NCBI RefSeq assembly: GCF_003852545.1
Contig: NZ_QAJR01000003.1
Coordinates: 37,551-101,550, forward strand
Length of the DNA: 64,000 nucleotides
Source of the DNA: Acidovorax sp. FJL06
GTDB taxonomy: Bacteria; Pseudomonadota; Gammaproteobacteria; Burkholderiales; Burkholderiaceae_C
Direction: 5' to 3'
Position numbers and translations under genes: made by a program. Numbering within the stretch: the first letter of the stretch is position 1; each line of letters begins with the position of its first letter. This document shows positions 43,794 through 53,700 of this stretch, in pieces. The notes beneath the pieces are model-generated. The model was not told the origin of the DNA and made no database searches. It saw only the letters and a list, made by a program, of their open reading frames with translations.

Positions 43794-44999
43794 TCAGGCG
43801 GGCGGCATGCCACCGGCATAGCCGATGTTGCGCAAGAGTGCGGCAAAAGACGCCACCACGCCGGGGGTGTTGTAGAGCTGGGGGGCTGTCTGCACGGCGA
43901 TCACGCTCACCGCGTTGCCGGTGCTGCGGCCCGTGGCCGCGTCGAAATACAGGGCCAGGTCGTCGCTGGCATTCGAGAACCCGCGCCCTGTGCTCTCGGA
44001 GTAGTAGCAGATCGAGTCGGGCGCGATGATGTCCGGGGTGGTGCTGGCCGCCGAATACATGATCAGGTTCTCATTGAGGTTGTACAGGTAATGCGTAGCC
44101 GTGCTCCGGCGGGGGTCTTGCGCATTGTCCAGCCGGATGATGCCCGAGTCCAGCGAGGCGCTGGACGTGGACTGCGTGACCGAGGTGATGTAGAAATTGG
44201 TGACCACGGCACGCGCGGCGCGGCCGGTGATCTCCTCAATGCCCGCCGCTACCGTCTGCGTGTTCAGCGGCGTGACCGCCTGCAGCAACTGCAGGCCCAG
44301 CACCCGCGCCTGCTCCAGCGTGCCCGGGATGTAGCTGCCCGACAACGCAAACTGGTTGCCCGCGTTCGACGGCCACATCGCAATGCCCGAATACCCGCCA
44401 AAACCGCCCACCACCCCGCCCGCCAGGGTCTCCACGCGTGCTGCGGTGGCGGCACCCAGCAGGGCCGACTCCATCTCCACCAGGTTGGGGGCGTCGCTGG
44501 CCAGCGCCGCGGGGCATGGCGCCAGCGCCGGTGTGCCGGTGAAAGTGGTCTGGGGCAGCTCGGGCACGGCGCGGCCTGCGCCATCGCCGTTCACCACCCA
44601 GACGCTGCCGCCCGACAGGGCCGCGCCGATCAGCGGCACCAGCGAGTTGATGGGCCCGATCTCCACCGGGATGAAGGCGCCCGGCTGCATGCCGGTGTAT
44701 GCCTGCAGCACGGCCACGGTGTTGCTGATGGAGTTCTGCACCGCCGTGAGGGTGAGGCTGTCGGCCGCGTCGGGCGACCCCATGATGGCCAGCACGCAGG
44801 CATTGGTGGCACCGTCGTAGTCCTGCACCTGCACCGTGCCCTTGTAGCCCTGGTCCGCCAGCTGCTGCACGATGGCGCAGGCGTCGTGGTAGCTGCCGCC
44901 ACCGCCGCTGGCCAGCACGGCCGCCCCGGCCGCTATCGCCTGGAAATCGGTCAGGCCATAGAAGTAGACATTGCCCATCTGGCGCGCCCCCCTCTTCAT
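43794..44999 (-). CDS. DUF917 (S-methylthiohydantoin desulfurase-like) protein
   Basis: Protein of 401 residues matching the DUF917 family: N-terminal ALASGGGGSYHDACAIV-like loop, middle VEIGPINSLVPLIGAALSGG, and GGFGGYSGIAMWPSN. The C-terminal domain is about 120 residues. Family members are linked to hydantoin-type metabolism, but the exact reaction here is unknown. Starts at 44999 or 44978 are both possible; the second has a purine-rich AGAGGGG site upstream. It is not next to a hydantoinase. Lack of a transport or hydrolase partner makes the role uncertain. Confidence 0.72.
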   Translation of the reverse strand: MKRGARQMGNVYFYGLTDFQAIAAGAAVLASGGGGSYHDACAIVQQLADQGYKGTVQVQDYDGATNACVLAIMGSPDAADSLTLTAVQNSISNTVAVLQAYTGMQPGAFIPVEIGPINSLVPLIGAALSGGSVWVVNGDGAGRAVPELPQTTFTGTPALAPCPAALASDAPNLVEMESALLGAATAARVETLAGGVVGGFGGYSGIAMWPSNAGNQFALSGSYIPGTLEQARVLGLQLLQAVTPLNTQTVAAGIEEITGRAARAVVTNFYITSVTQSTSSASLDSGIIRLDNAQDPRRSTATHYLYNLNENLIMYSAASTTPDIIAPDSICYYSESTGRGFSNASDDLALYFDAATGRSTGNAVSVIAVQTAPQLYNTPGVVASFAALLRNIGYAGGMPPA

Positions 45000-45159
45000 G
45001 CTTATTGGATGGAAGGCACGATACGCGAGCCGGTTCGAAAGTCAATTGGCGTACTTCCACACGCCGCCGCAGGGGGTAGCACTCTGGTCTCCGGGGGCGT
45101 CATCGCCTATGCTCTGCACCACGCCCTTATTGATTTCTGGCCGCGACCCAGACCACACC

Positions 45160-45846
45160 ATGAGCACCCCTGAAAAATCCCCCGTCTACGGCACCGAAGA
45201 CCTGCTGATCAGCCTGTGCAACTCCGTCACGCGCGTGCTGGGCGTGGCCACGCACAGCCAGATCCACTACTCCGGCATGGTGCAGCGCATCAGCAAGACC
45301 TGCCTCAAGCCCGACATCGGCTGCTTCGTGCTGTTCGATGGCGGCTTCTCGGGGCTGGTGATCATCAACTTCTCGGGCCAGGCAGCCATGGAGCTGTACG
45401 CCAACTACCTGCTGAACATGGGCATGTCCAAGGAGGACCTGGTCAGCTCGTACACCTCCGATGAGGTGAGCAATGTGATGGGCGAGCTGATGAACCAGGT
45501 GGTGGGCGACTTCACCGGCAAGGTGCGGCGCGAGCTGCAGACCCACATCACGCAGAACCAGCCCAAGATGCTGGTGCTGAACAAGCAGGTGCAGTTGTCC
45601 GTGGACGCCAACCTGGACAAGCCCGAGGCCCGGCGCGTGACCTTCTACACCAGCAACAACAACATCTTCTACCTGGAACTGGCCATCGACCGCACGGAGT
45701 TCATCAAGCTCTACGACTTCGAAGCCCAGGAGGCCCCGGACCCCGATGCCCTGATGGCCCAGTCGCAGGAGGCCCCGCCCGTGCCCGCACCACCCCCCGC
45801 CGGGCAGGACGACACGGACGCGCTGCTCAAGTCGCTGGGGATGTAG
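45160..45846 (+). CDS. DUF3334 protein with CheX-like domain
   Basis: Cytoplasmic protein of 228 residues. The core resembles CheC/CheX phosphatase folds. DEVSNVMGELMNQVVGDFTGKV carries the E..N..G signature in which Glu and Asn attack phospho-Asp in CheX. LFDGGFSGLVIINFSGQAAMELY is the usual preceding beta-alpha element. The C-terminal 45 residues are Pro/Ala-rich and disordered, ending in LLKSLGM. No chemotaxis gene is near; the activity may be directed at a receiver domain elsewhere. The start at 45160 is chosen over a longer frame from 44971 that overlaps the divergent DUF917 gene. Confidence 0.75.
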   Translation: MSTPEKSPVYGTEDLLISLCNSVTRVLGVATHSQIHYSGMVQRISKTCLKPDIGCFVLFDGGFSGLVIINFSGQAAMELYANYLLNMGMSKEDLVSSYTSDEVSNVMGELMNQVVGDFTGKVRRELQTHITQNQPKMLVLNKQVQLSVDANLDKPEARRVTFYTSNNNIFYLELAIDRTEFIKLYDFEAQEAPDPDALMAQSQEAPPVPAPPPAGQDDTDALLKSLGM

Positions 45847-45886
45847 CCGCCGTTGCCACCGCAGTGGCAGCCGTGGCCACTGCCAG

Positions 45887-48619
45887 CTACTGCCAGCCAA
45901 ACCGGTGGATGTAGTAGCGCTTCATGGCGGTGGTGAACACCACGTACCCCGCCAGGATGCCCACCAGCCATGGGAAATAGCCCCACGGCAATGCCTGCAG
46001 CTTGAAATGCCCGGCCAGCGGCCCCATCGGGATAAAGATGCCGGCCGCCATGATGAGCACGGTGGTCGCCACCAGTGGCACCGATGCCATGCTCTGCACG
46101 AACGGCAGCTTGGGTGTGCGGATCATGTGCACGATCAGCGTCTGCGTGAGCAGCCCCACCACGAACCAGCCCGACTGGAACAGCGTCTGTGCCCCCGCAT
46201 GGTTGGCGCCAAACACATGCCACATGACCGCAAAGGTCGTGACGTCAAACACCGAGCTGATGGGCCCGAAGAACACCATGAAGCGCCCAATGTCGCCAGG
46301 GTTCCACTGCAGCGGGTTGCGGATCAGTTCCTCATCCACATGGTCGAACGGGATCGCGATCTGCGACACGTCGTACAGCAGGTTCTGCACCAGCAGGTGC
46401 AGGGGCAGCATGGGCAGGAACGGCAGGAAGGCGCTGGCCACCAGCACTGAAAACACGTTGCCAAAGTTGGAGCTGGCCGTCATGCGGATGTACTTGAGCA
46501 TGTTGCAGAAGGTCTTGCGCCCTTCCATCACCCCCTCTTCCAGCACCATCAGGCTTTTCTCCAGCAGGATGATGTCGGCCGCCTCCTTGGCAATGTCCAC
46601 GGCGCTGTCCACGCTGATGCCGATGTCGGCCGCGCGCAGCGCGGGCGCGTCATTGATGCCGTCGCCCATGAAGCCCACCACATGCCCCCCCGCGCGCAAG
46701 GCATGCACCAGGCGCTCCTTGTTCAGTGGCGAGAGCTTGGCGAACAGGTTGTGCGACTCGGCGGCCCGGGCCAGCGCGGCATCGTCCATCGCATCGATGT
46801 CCCCGCCCAACAGCACGCCCTGCACCGGCAGGCCCACCTCGCGGCAGACCTTGAGCGCGACCAGCTCGTTGTCGCCGGTCAACACCTTCACCGCCACGCC
46901 ATGCGCGGCCAGCGCCCTGAGCGCCGGTGCCGTGGACTCCTTGGGTGGATCCAGAAACGCCACGTAGCCAATCAACGTGAGCCCGGCTTCATCGGCCACG
47001 CTGTACACCGTCTGGTGCGGGGGGGTCTCTTTCATGGCCACAGCCACCACCCGCAGGCCCTCGTTGTTCAGGCCCCGTGTCACCGCCAGCACGCGAGCGC
47101 GCAGGCTGGCGTCGAGCGGCAAGTCCTGCGCGCCCGATGCCTCCACCACACGCACCTGGGTGCACACGGCCAGCATTTCCTCCACGGCCCCCTTGCAGAT
47201 CAGCTCATGGTGGTCGTCGCGCTCGCTCACGATGACCGACATGCGCCGGCGCACGAAGTCGAACGGGATCTCATCCACCTTGCGGTAGTCCTGCGCCAGG
47301 CGCAGGTGGGCCTGCAGTTCCACATGCTCCAGCACGGCACGGTCCAGCAGGTTCTTGAGGCCGCTTTGGTAGTGGCTGTTGAGATAGGCGAAGGTGAGCA
47401 CCTCGTCACTGTCGTGGCCAAACACATCGGTGTGGCGCTCCAGAAAGATTTTGTCCTGAGTGAGCGTGCCGGTCTTGTCGGTGCACAGCACATCCATGGC
47501 GCCAAAGTTCTGGATCGCATCCAGCCGCTTCACAACCACCTTCTTGCGCGACAGCAGCACAGCCCCCTTGGCCAGGGTGCTGGTGACGATCATGGGCAGC
47601 ATCTCGGGCGTGAGGCCCACGGCCACCGACAGCGCAAACAGAAAGGCTTCCAGCCAGTCGCCCTTGGTGAAACCGTTGACCAGCAACACGATGGGCACCA
47701 TCACCAGCGCAAAGCGAATCAGCAGCCAGCTCACGCTGTTGACGCCCGCCTGGAACGCCGTGGGTCGGCGGTCGGTCGCCGTGACGCGCGTGGCCAGCGT
47801 GCCAAAGTAGGTGTGGTTCCCCGTGGCCACCACCAGCGCCGTGGCGGAGCCCGACACCACATTGGTGCCCATGAACAGCAGGTTGCCGGCCTCCAGCACG
47901 CTGGTGCCAGGGGTGCTGCGCTCGGCAAACTTTTCGACCGGCAGCGATTCGCCCGTCATGGCCGACTGGCTCACGAACAGATCCTTGGCCGTGAGCACCC
48001 GGCAGTCCGACGGAATCATGTCGCCCGCCGACAAAACGATATGGTCGCCCGGCACCAGCTGGCCGATGGGCAGCTCGCGCGATGTGGCGGCCCCGCCCCG
48101 GGGCTCGCCGCTGCGGCGCAGCACGGTGGCCGTGTTGCTGACCAGCGACTTGAGGCGCTCGGCCGCACGGTTGGAACGCCCCTCCTGCACAAACCGCAGC
48201 AGGGTTGACAACACCACCATGGCCAGGATCACGGCGGTGGCTTCATGGTCTTCGGTCAGGTAGGAAATCAGCGCCAGCACCGTGAGCAGGACATTGAACG
48301 GATTCTTGTAGCAGTGCCACAGATGCAGCCAGGCGGGCAGGGGCTTCTCGTGCTCCACCTCGTTGGGGCCGTGCTGTGCCAGGGCGGCCGCAGCCTGGGC
48401 ATCGCTCAGGCCTTTCTCGTGCGAATGCAGGCGCATGATCAGGCTGCTCAGCTCTTCGCTGGCGGCCTGCTGCAGTTCGCGGCTGAGCAGGTTGGGCGAG
48501 GTGGCCGGGGTGGGCGCGCGGCCCAGCGTGAGGGTGTCCAGAATCAGCCGACGCGCAAAATGGCGCGTGACATGGCGACTGCGCAGAAAGCGGTCAAAGA
48601 TGTTGTGCAGGAAGTTCAT
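45887..48619 (-). CDS. mgtA: Magnesium-translocating P-type ATPase
   Basis: P3B-type inner-membrane ATPase of 910 residues. TGESLPVEK is the dephosphorylation loop, the phosphorylated Asp381 lies in CTDKTGTLTQDK, and GDGINDAPALRAADIGIS is the hinge region. Ten transmembrane helices end in HRFGWQ. Length and motifs match MgtA/MgtB. The start at 48619 follows GGGAG. Magnesium import under low Mg is the family role. A short open frame with its own ribosome site ends 10 bases upstream and may be a leader. No mgtC neighbours. Confidence 0.93.
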   Translation of the reverse strand: MNFLHNIFDRFLRSRHVTRHFARRLILDTLTLGRAPTPATSPNLLSRELQQAASEELSSLIMRLHSHEKGLSDAQAAAALAQHGPNEVEHEKPLPAWLHLWHCYKNPFNVLLTVLALISYLTEDHEATAVILAMVVLSTLLRFVQEGRSNRAAERLKSLVSNTATVLRRSGEPRGGAATSRELPIGQLVPGDHIVLSAGDMIPSDCRVLTAKDLFVSQSAMTGESLPVEKFAERSTPGTSVLEAGNLLFMGTNVVSGSATALVVATGNHTYFGTLATRVTATDRRPTAFQAGVNSVSWLLIRFALVMVPIVLLVNGFTKGDWLEAFLFALSVAVGLTPEMLPMIVTSTLAKGAVLLSRKKVVVKRLDAIQNFGAMDVLCTDKTGTLTQDKIFLERHTDVFGHDSDEVLTFAYLNSHYQSGLKNLLDRAVLEHVELQAHLRLAQDYRKVDEIPFDFVRRRMSVIVSERDDHHELICKGAVEEMLAVCTQVRVVEASGAQDLPLDASLRARVLAVTRGLNNEGLRVVAVAMKETPPHQTVYSVADEAGLTLIGYVAFLDPPKESTAPALRALAAHGVAVKVLTGDNELVALKVCREVGLPVQGVLLGGDIDAMDDAALARAAESHNLFAKLSPLNKERLVHALRAGGHVVGFMGDGINDAPALRAADIGISVDSAVDIAKEAADIILLEKSLMVLEEGVMEGRKTFCNMLKYIRMTASSNFGNVFSVLVASAFLPFLPMLPLHLLVQNLLYDVSQIAIPFDHVDEELIRNPLQWNPGDIGRFMVFFGPISSVFDVTTFAVMWHVFGANHAGAQTLFQSGWFVVGLLTQTLIVHMIRTPKLPFVQSMASVPLVATTVLIMAAGIFIPMGPLAGHFKLQALPWGYFPWLVGILAGYVVFTTAMKRYYIHRFGWQ

Positions 48620-48629
48620 GGCGGTCTCC

Positions 48630-48764
48630 CTAGCGGCAGTACACGCTGCAGGGCAGTGCGCGCGCAGCATGCACCCCATGGCGAGAGCCGGGCGAGGCCA
48701 GCAAGGCCAGGCGCAGGGCATCGCCCGCCGTGCCGCGTGATGAGAAACAAAAGAGTCGGAACAT
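48630..48764 (-). CDS. Possible mgtA leader peptide
   Basis: A 44-residue frame (MFRLFCFSSRGTAGDALRLA and onward, ending VYCR) begins at 48764, with GGGAG eight bases upstream, and stops 10 bases before mgtA. It is basic and has four cysteines. It lacks the Pro and acidic residues of the MgtL leader of Salmonella. The strong ribosome site and placement make translation plausible. Function as a Mg-responsive attenuator is inference; it could also be a chance frame. Confidence 0.45.
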   Translation of the reverse strand: MFRLFCFSSRGTAGDALRLALLASPGSRHGVHAARALPCSVYCR

Positions 48765-49643
48765 GGTGAGCACTCCCTCTGGCCCCAGCCGCCAGAGGAT
48801 CGTGCTCACGCAGTCACGCAAGCAAGGCGCCTCTGGGCCATGGCCAGATCAAAAAATTCAGGAACAGGAAAAACCATCGGAACGATGGAAGGTCGGAGCG
48901 GCGCTGCACAGCGCCTGTGCGGGTCTGGGTCCATGGGGCCTCCCTGTGTGTATTGGCAATAAGAGAGCGCGACGGGCTCAGCGCCCCGAACGGTGGCGGG
49001 GCTGCACCCAGGGCTGCCCGTGCAGGCAACACCGGATGCGGTGTGTGGGCCAGAGGGTGTGCCCATCCAGGCCCGCCACGGCCTGCAGCGCATCACCGCC
49101 GGGGTCGCAGCCCACCAAGGGGGCGGCAGCGCGCTGCGCAGGCCGCAGCGGTGCAGCGCCATGTGGGGTGCGCAGCACCAGCGCACGCTGCAAGAAGGTC
49201 GGCAGATCAACAAAGTAACGCATGGCCGTGGTCCTGGTCGGGCAACACGGAGCGTGCAGACGGGTACTGGCGCCGGTGGGCACCCTGGTCACAGGCGGTC
49301 AGCACCCTCAACAAGAGGGCACGGCCTGCACCAACGGTGCACGGGCAGGAACACGGCAAGACGGGATGGCCGACCGAGGTGCCCGCGCCGGGGCATATCG
49401 GAAGGCTGGGAGAAGCGGGGCCTGGGCCTGCACGGAGCAGCCTGTGGCCCGGGAGCGGGCGTCAGGAGGCCTGGCAGGCAGCAGCCGTCACGGCTTGCTG
49501 GGATTCACTGCAACAACTGGCACTTTCCACGCTGGGGGCTCCGAAAATGAAGGTGGGCGATTATTGCACTGCAACATGGCAGGGTCAAAGCACTTTTTCG
49601 CAGGCCTTTGACCACCCGCACCGGCAGCTGGTCGCCCCTCTTC
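48765..49643. other. Long gap upstream of mgtA without a supported gene
   Basis: Frames on both strands here are long, Ala/Arg/Gly-rich and lack family motifs. One minus-strand frame beginning MRYFVDLPTFLQRALVLRTP at 49223 is the least artificial, but it has only a weak ribosome site. The stretch may hold the mgtA promoter and a long leader RNA. No known Mg riboswitch shape was recognised by eye. Confidence 0.4.
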
Positions 49644-50726
49644 TCACCCCTCGAACTGCGGATGCAGCTGCCGGATGCGGTTCATCGCCATGGCGGCAGC
49701 CGCCGTGCGCGTCTCTACCCCCAGCTTGGCAAACACGCGCTCCAGGTGTTTCTTCACGGTGGCAGGGCTGGCGCCCAGGATGTCGCCGATGTCGCGGTTG
49801 ATCTTGCCCTTGACCACCCAGTACAGCACCTCGGCCTCGCGGGCGGTGAGCTTGAACGACAGGCTCATGGATTCGATGATCTTCGCGTCGGACACCTCGC
49901 GCATCACGATGAGCCAGTCGCCACCGCCCGCGCTGTCGCCGGCCTGCTGGTGCAGGCGGAAGGTGAGCCTGCGGGCGCCCTGCTCCACCGCCAGGCGCGG
50001 CGGCTCGGCCAGCGATGCGGCCAGCAGCTCGGCGGCGTTGTCGGCCAGCACATGGCGGCGCAGCCAGGCCTGCACGGGCTCGGGCGCCCAGTGGCCGAAG
50101 GCGGTGGGCGCGCCGTCCGGGCCCACCTCGCCGAAGTAGCTTTGCAGCAGCTCGCGCGCCAGCGGGGTCTGCCACACGATGCGGCCGTCCACCGCGCGCA
50201 CGGTGATGCTGGCGTAGCCGAAGGCATCGAGCGCATTGCGCGCCTCGCGGGCCTGGCGCGCGTCCTGCCGGGCCTTGCGCGCAGCGCCCAGGTGCACGCC
50301 CATGCGGGCCATCACCTCGCGTGGCTTGATGGGCTTGGTGACGTAGTCCACGCCGCCCGCCTCCAGCGCAGCCACCAGGTGTTCGGTTTCGGTCAGGCCG
50401 GTCATGAAGATGATGGGGATGTGCGCGGTGGCGGGCGACGCCTTCAGGCGCCGCGCGACCTCGAAGCCGTCCATGCCAGGCATCATGGCGTCGAGCAGCA
50501 CGATGTCGGGCAGCGCCTGCGCGGCGCGCTGCAGCGCGGCCTCGCCATGCATGGCCACCAGCACCGTGTAGCCCGATTCATCGAGCGCGTCGTGCAGCAC
50601 GGCCAGGTTGTCGGGCACGTCGTCCACGATCAGCACCACGTCGCTGTCGCTGCGGTCCAGCGCTGCCAGCGCGGGGGTTGCCGGGGTGGAAGGAGGCAAG
50701 GTCGCGGTCATGGGGGGGATGGTCAT
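49644..50726 (-). CDS. Response regulator with PAS-like middle and LuxR HTH
   Basis: Two-component regulator of 360 residues. The receiver (about 22-145) has DD in LIVDDVPDN, phospho-acceptor Asp in IVLLDAMMPGMDG, and Lys in VTKPIKPR. A PAS-like middle domain (about 165-285: FGYASITVRAVDGRIVWQT) follows. A C-terminal LuxR-type helix-turn-helix carries LTAREAEVLYWVVKGKINRDIGDILG and VKKHLERVFAKLGV. GTG at 50732, overlapping the kinase stop, is an alternative start. Tight coupling to the NCS1-kinase gene makes it that sensor's output. The urease operon, reading away from the same region, is a plausible target. Confidence 0.87.
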   Translation of the reverse strand: MTIPPMTATLPPSTPATPALAALDRSDSDVVLIVDDVPDNLAVLHDALDESGYTVLVAMHGEAALQRAAQALPDIVLLDAMMPGMDGFEVARRLKASPATAHIPIIFMTGLTETEHLVAALEAGGVDYVTKPIKPREVMARMGVHLGAARKARQDARQAREARNALDAFGYASITVRAVDGRIVWQTPLARELLQSYFGEVGPDGAPTAFGHWAPEPVQAWLRRHVLADNAAELLAASLAEPPRLAVEQGARRLTFRLHQQAGDSAGGGDWLIVMREVSDAKIIESMSLSFKLTAREAEVLYWVVKGKINRDIGDILGASPATVKKHLERVFAKLGVETRTAAAAMAMNRIRQLHPQFEG

Positions 50727-50728
50727 CG

Positions 50729-53700
50729 TCACGAGGGGGCCTGCTCCAGGATCTGGCCCATGGCGTCGAACTGAAACTCGCGCGCCATCTGCCGCATGGT
50801 GTGCACAAACGCCTGGTGTGCGGGCTGGCTGCGTTCGATCTCGTCCAGGGCGTTGAGGATGCCCCGGTAGTAACCCAGCGCCACGGCCTGGGCCAGCGCG
50901 GCCAGGGCGGCGGCGTTGGGGTAGCTCATTGGCTTGGCCGCGGTGGGTGCAGGGTGCAGGGGCAGCGCTGCTGCAGGCTGCGCCAACGCATCGCCCTCGT
51001 ACACCCACTGCAGCCCCAGGCGGCGCTCCAGCCAGTCCAGCAGCTCGGTGTGGCGCACGGGCTTGACGATGAAATCTTCGGGGCGAATGTCCACGTCGTT
51101 GTCCAGCGCCTTGTCGAAGGCGTTGGCCGACACCACGGCACAGCGCACGCCCACAAGCTCCATCTGCCGCACGCGCCGCAAAGTCTCCCAGCCGTCGATG
51201 CCCGGCATGGCCAGGTCCATGAAGATCGCGTGGGGCCGGTAGCCCGTGGCCAGCAGGTCCAGCGCGTCGTGGCCGCTGGCGGCCTGGCGCAGCTCGAAAC
51301 CCAGGGGTTCGAGCAGTTGCACCAGCAGCTCGCGGTCGGGCTCTTCGTTGTCCACCACCAGAATGCGGCGGCGCTCGCCCGCATAGCCCACCCGGCCCTT
51401 GCGCGCCGGCGCTACGCGGCCGCTGCCGGCACCCATCGATGCCGGAGACTTGCCCAGCGCCTCGGCGTGCACCTCGGGCAAAAACAGCTTGACGTGGAAC
51501 ACCGAGCCCACGCCGGGCTGGCTGGTGACCGACATTTCACCACCCATCAGCACGGTGAGCATCCTGGCAATGGTCAGCCCCAGCCCCGCGCCCGGCGCCG
51601 CCGCAGGGCCGCTGCCACCGGTGGAGCCGCCGCGCGCAAAGGGCTCGAAGATGCGCTCGATCTCGTCGGCGCTCAGGCCCGGCCCCGTGTCCTGCACCTC
51701 GATGCGCGCCATCTCGCGCGCATAGCGCACGCGCAGCGTGACCCGGCCCTGCGCGGTGAACTTGACGGCGTTGCCCAGCAGGTTGATGAGGATCTGGCGC
51801 AGGCGCTTGTCGTCGGCCCGCACCACCTCCGGGACCACGCCCTGCACGTCGAACACGAACGCCAGGCCCTTGGCGGCGGCCTGCAGCTCGAACAGCGCGG
51901 CCATCTCGTGCAGGCCGTCGGCAAAGCGCATGGGCGCCACGTCCAGCGTGAGCTTGCCCGACTCGATGCGTGCGATGTCCAGCGTGCCCTCAATGAGCGA
52001 GAGCAGGTGTTCGCCCCCCCGGCGGATCACATGCACCGCCTGCTTGCGGTGCGGCGGCACGCCCGCGTCTTCGCCCATCAGTTGCGCATAGCCCAGGATG
52101 GAGTTGAGCGGCGTGCGGATCTCGTGGCTGATGGCGCTGATGTAGCGGCTCTTGGCCTGGTTGGCCTGCTCCGCCGCCTGCTGGGCCTGCTCGGCCACAC
52201 TGCGGGCGGTTTGCAGGGCTTCGTCGGTCTGGCGGTGCAACTCGATCTCGCGCACCAAGAGGCCCGTCTGGCGGTTGGACTCCTCCTGCGCCACCTGCCG
52301 GCTCTTGTGCGCCAGCACCAGCCACCAGGCCACGATGCCCGAGATGACCAAGAGCGCCAGGTAGGCCTTGAGCAGACCCGAGCGCAGCGCCACCTCGGGT
52401 GCGGCCATCACCTCGGTGTCCGTCGCCGCCTGGGTGATGGTGTTGAGCTCCTGGTGGTACAGCAGCCCCATCACCGAGGCCAGCAGCGGCGCAATCACCA
52501 GCATCAGCAGCAGGAAGTGGCCCAGGCCCGTGTCCAGGTAGCGCCACACCGCGCGCGGCAGCACCCAGCGCAGCGCGGCCGACCATTGCACCGCCATGCT
52601 CGCATGGGGCTTGCACAGGTCGCCGCAACGCGCATCCAGCGTGCAGCACAGCGAGCAGATGGCACCCCGGTAGGCGGGGCATTGGGCCATGTCGGGCGCT
52701 TCGTATTCGCGCTCGCAGACCACGCAGCGCTGCACGGTCAGGCGCTGGTAGGTCCCCAGGTCTGCAGCCCGGGCACCGGGCACCGGGCCCAGCATGGGCA
52801 CAGCCACGGGCTCGCTTTGCCGCGCGATGTAGTACTTGCCGCGCGTGGCCCAGGCGATCAGCGGGGCGGCCACAAAGGCCACGGCCATCGCGATCACCGC
52901 CGAGAACGCCTGCGGCAGCGGCCCGAACAGGCCCAGGTGCGCGCTGATGGACAACATGGACGCCAGCGCCATGGCCCCCACGCCCACGGGGTTGATGTCG
53001 TACAGGTGTGCGCGCTTGAACTCGATGCCCTTGGGCGACAGGCCCAGCGGCTTGTTGATGACCAGGTCGGCCACCACCGACATGATCCAGGCGATGGCGA
53101 TGTTGGAGTACAGGCCCAGCACCTCGCCCATGGCGCGGAACACGTTCATCTCCATCAGCATGAAGGCGATCAGCGTGTTGAACACCACCCACACCACGCG
53201 CCCCGGGTGGCTGTGCGTGAGGCGCGAGAAGAAGTTGGACCACGCCAGCGACCCCGCGTAGGCGTTGGTGACGTTGATCTTCATCTGCGAGACCACCACG
53301 AACAGCGCCGTGGCCGCCACCGCCCAGCCGTAGTGCGGGAACACGTATTCATACGCCACCAGGTACATCTGGTTGGGGTCCACCGCGCGCTCGGCCGGCA
53401 CCATGTGGGTCAGGGCCAGGTAGGCGAGCAGCGCGCCGCCCAGCATCTTGAGCACCCCCAGCACCACCCAGCCCGGCCCGCCCACCAGCACGCCCAGCCA
53501 CCAGCGCCCACGCGTGCCTGGCGTGCGGGCGGGCATGAAACGCAGGTAGTCGGCCTGCTCCCCCATCTGGGTGATGAGCGCAATGCCGACGGTGAGCGCC
53601 GCACCAAACAAGGGCAGATGAAAGCTGGCACCGCGTGCGGATTCACCACCATAGTGCACAACCCCCGCGAATGCACCAGGATCGCGCATGAGCACATAGC

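Noticed and set aside
48917-49801. 294-codon plus-strand frame upstream of mgtA
   Set aside because: It has low-complexity composition, no family motif, no ribosome site, and overlaps the LuxR-regulator gene end.
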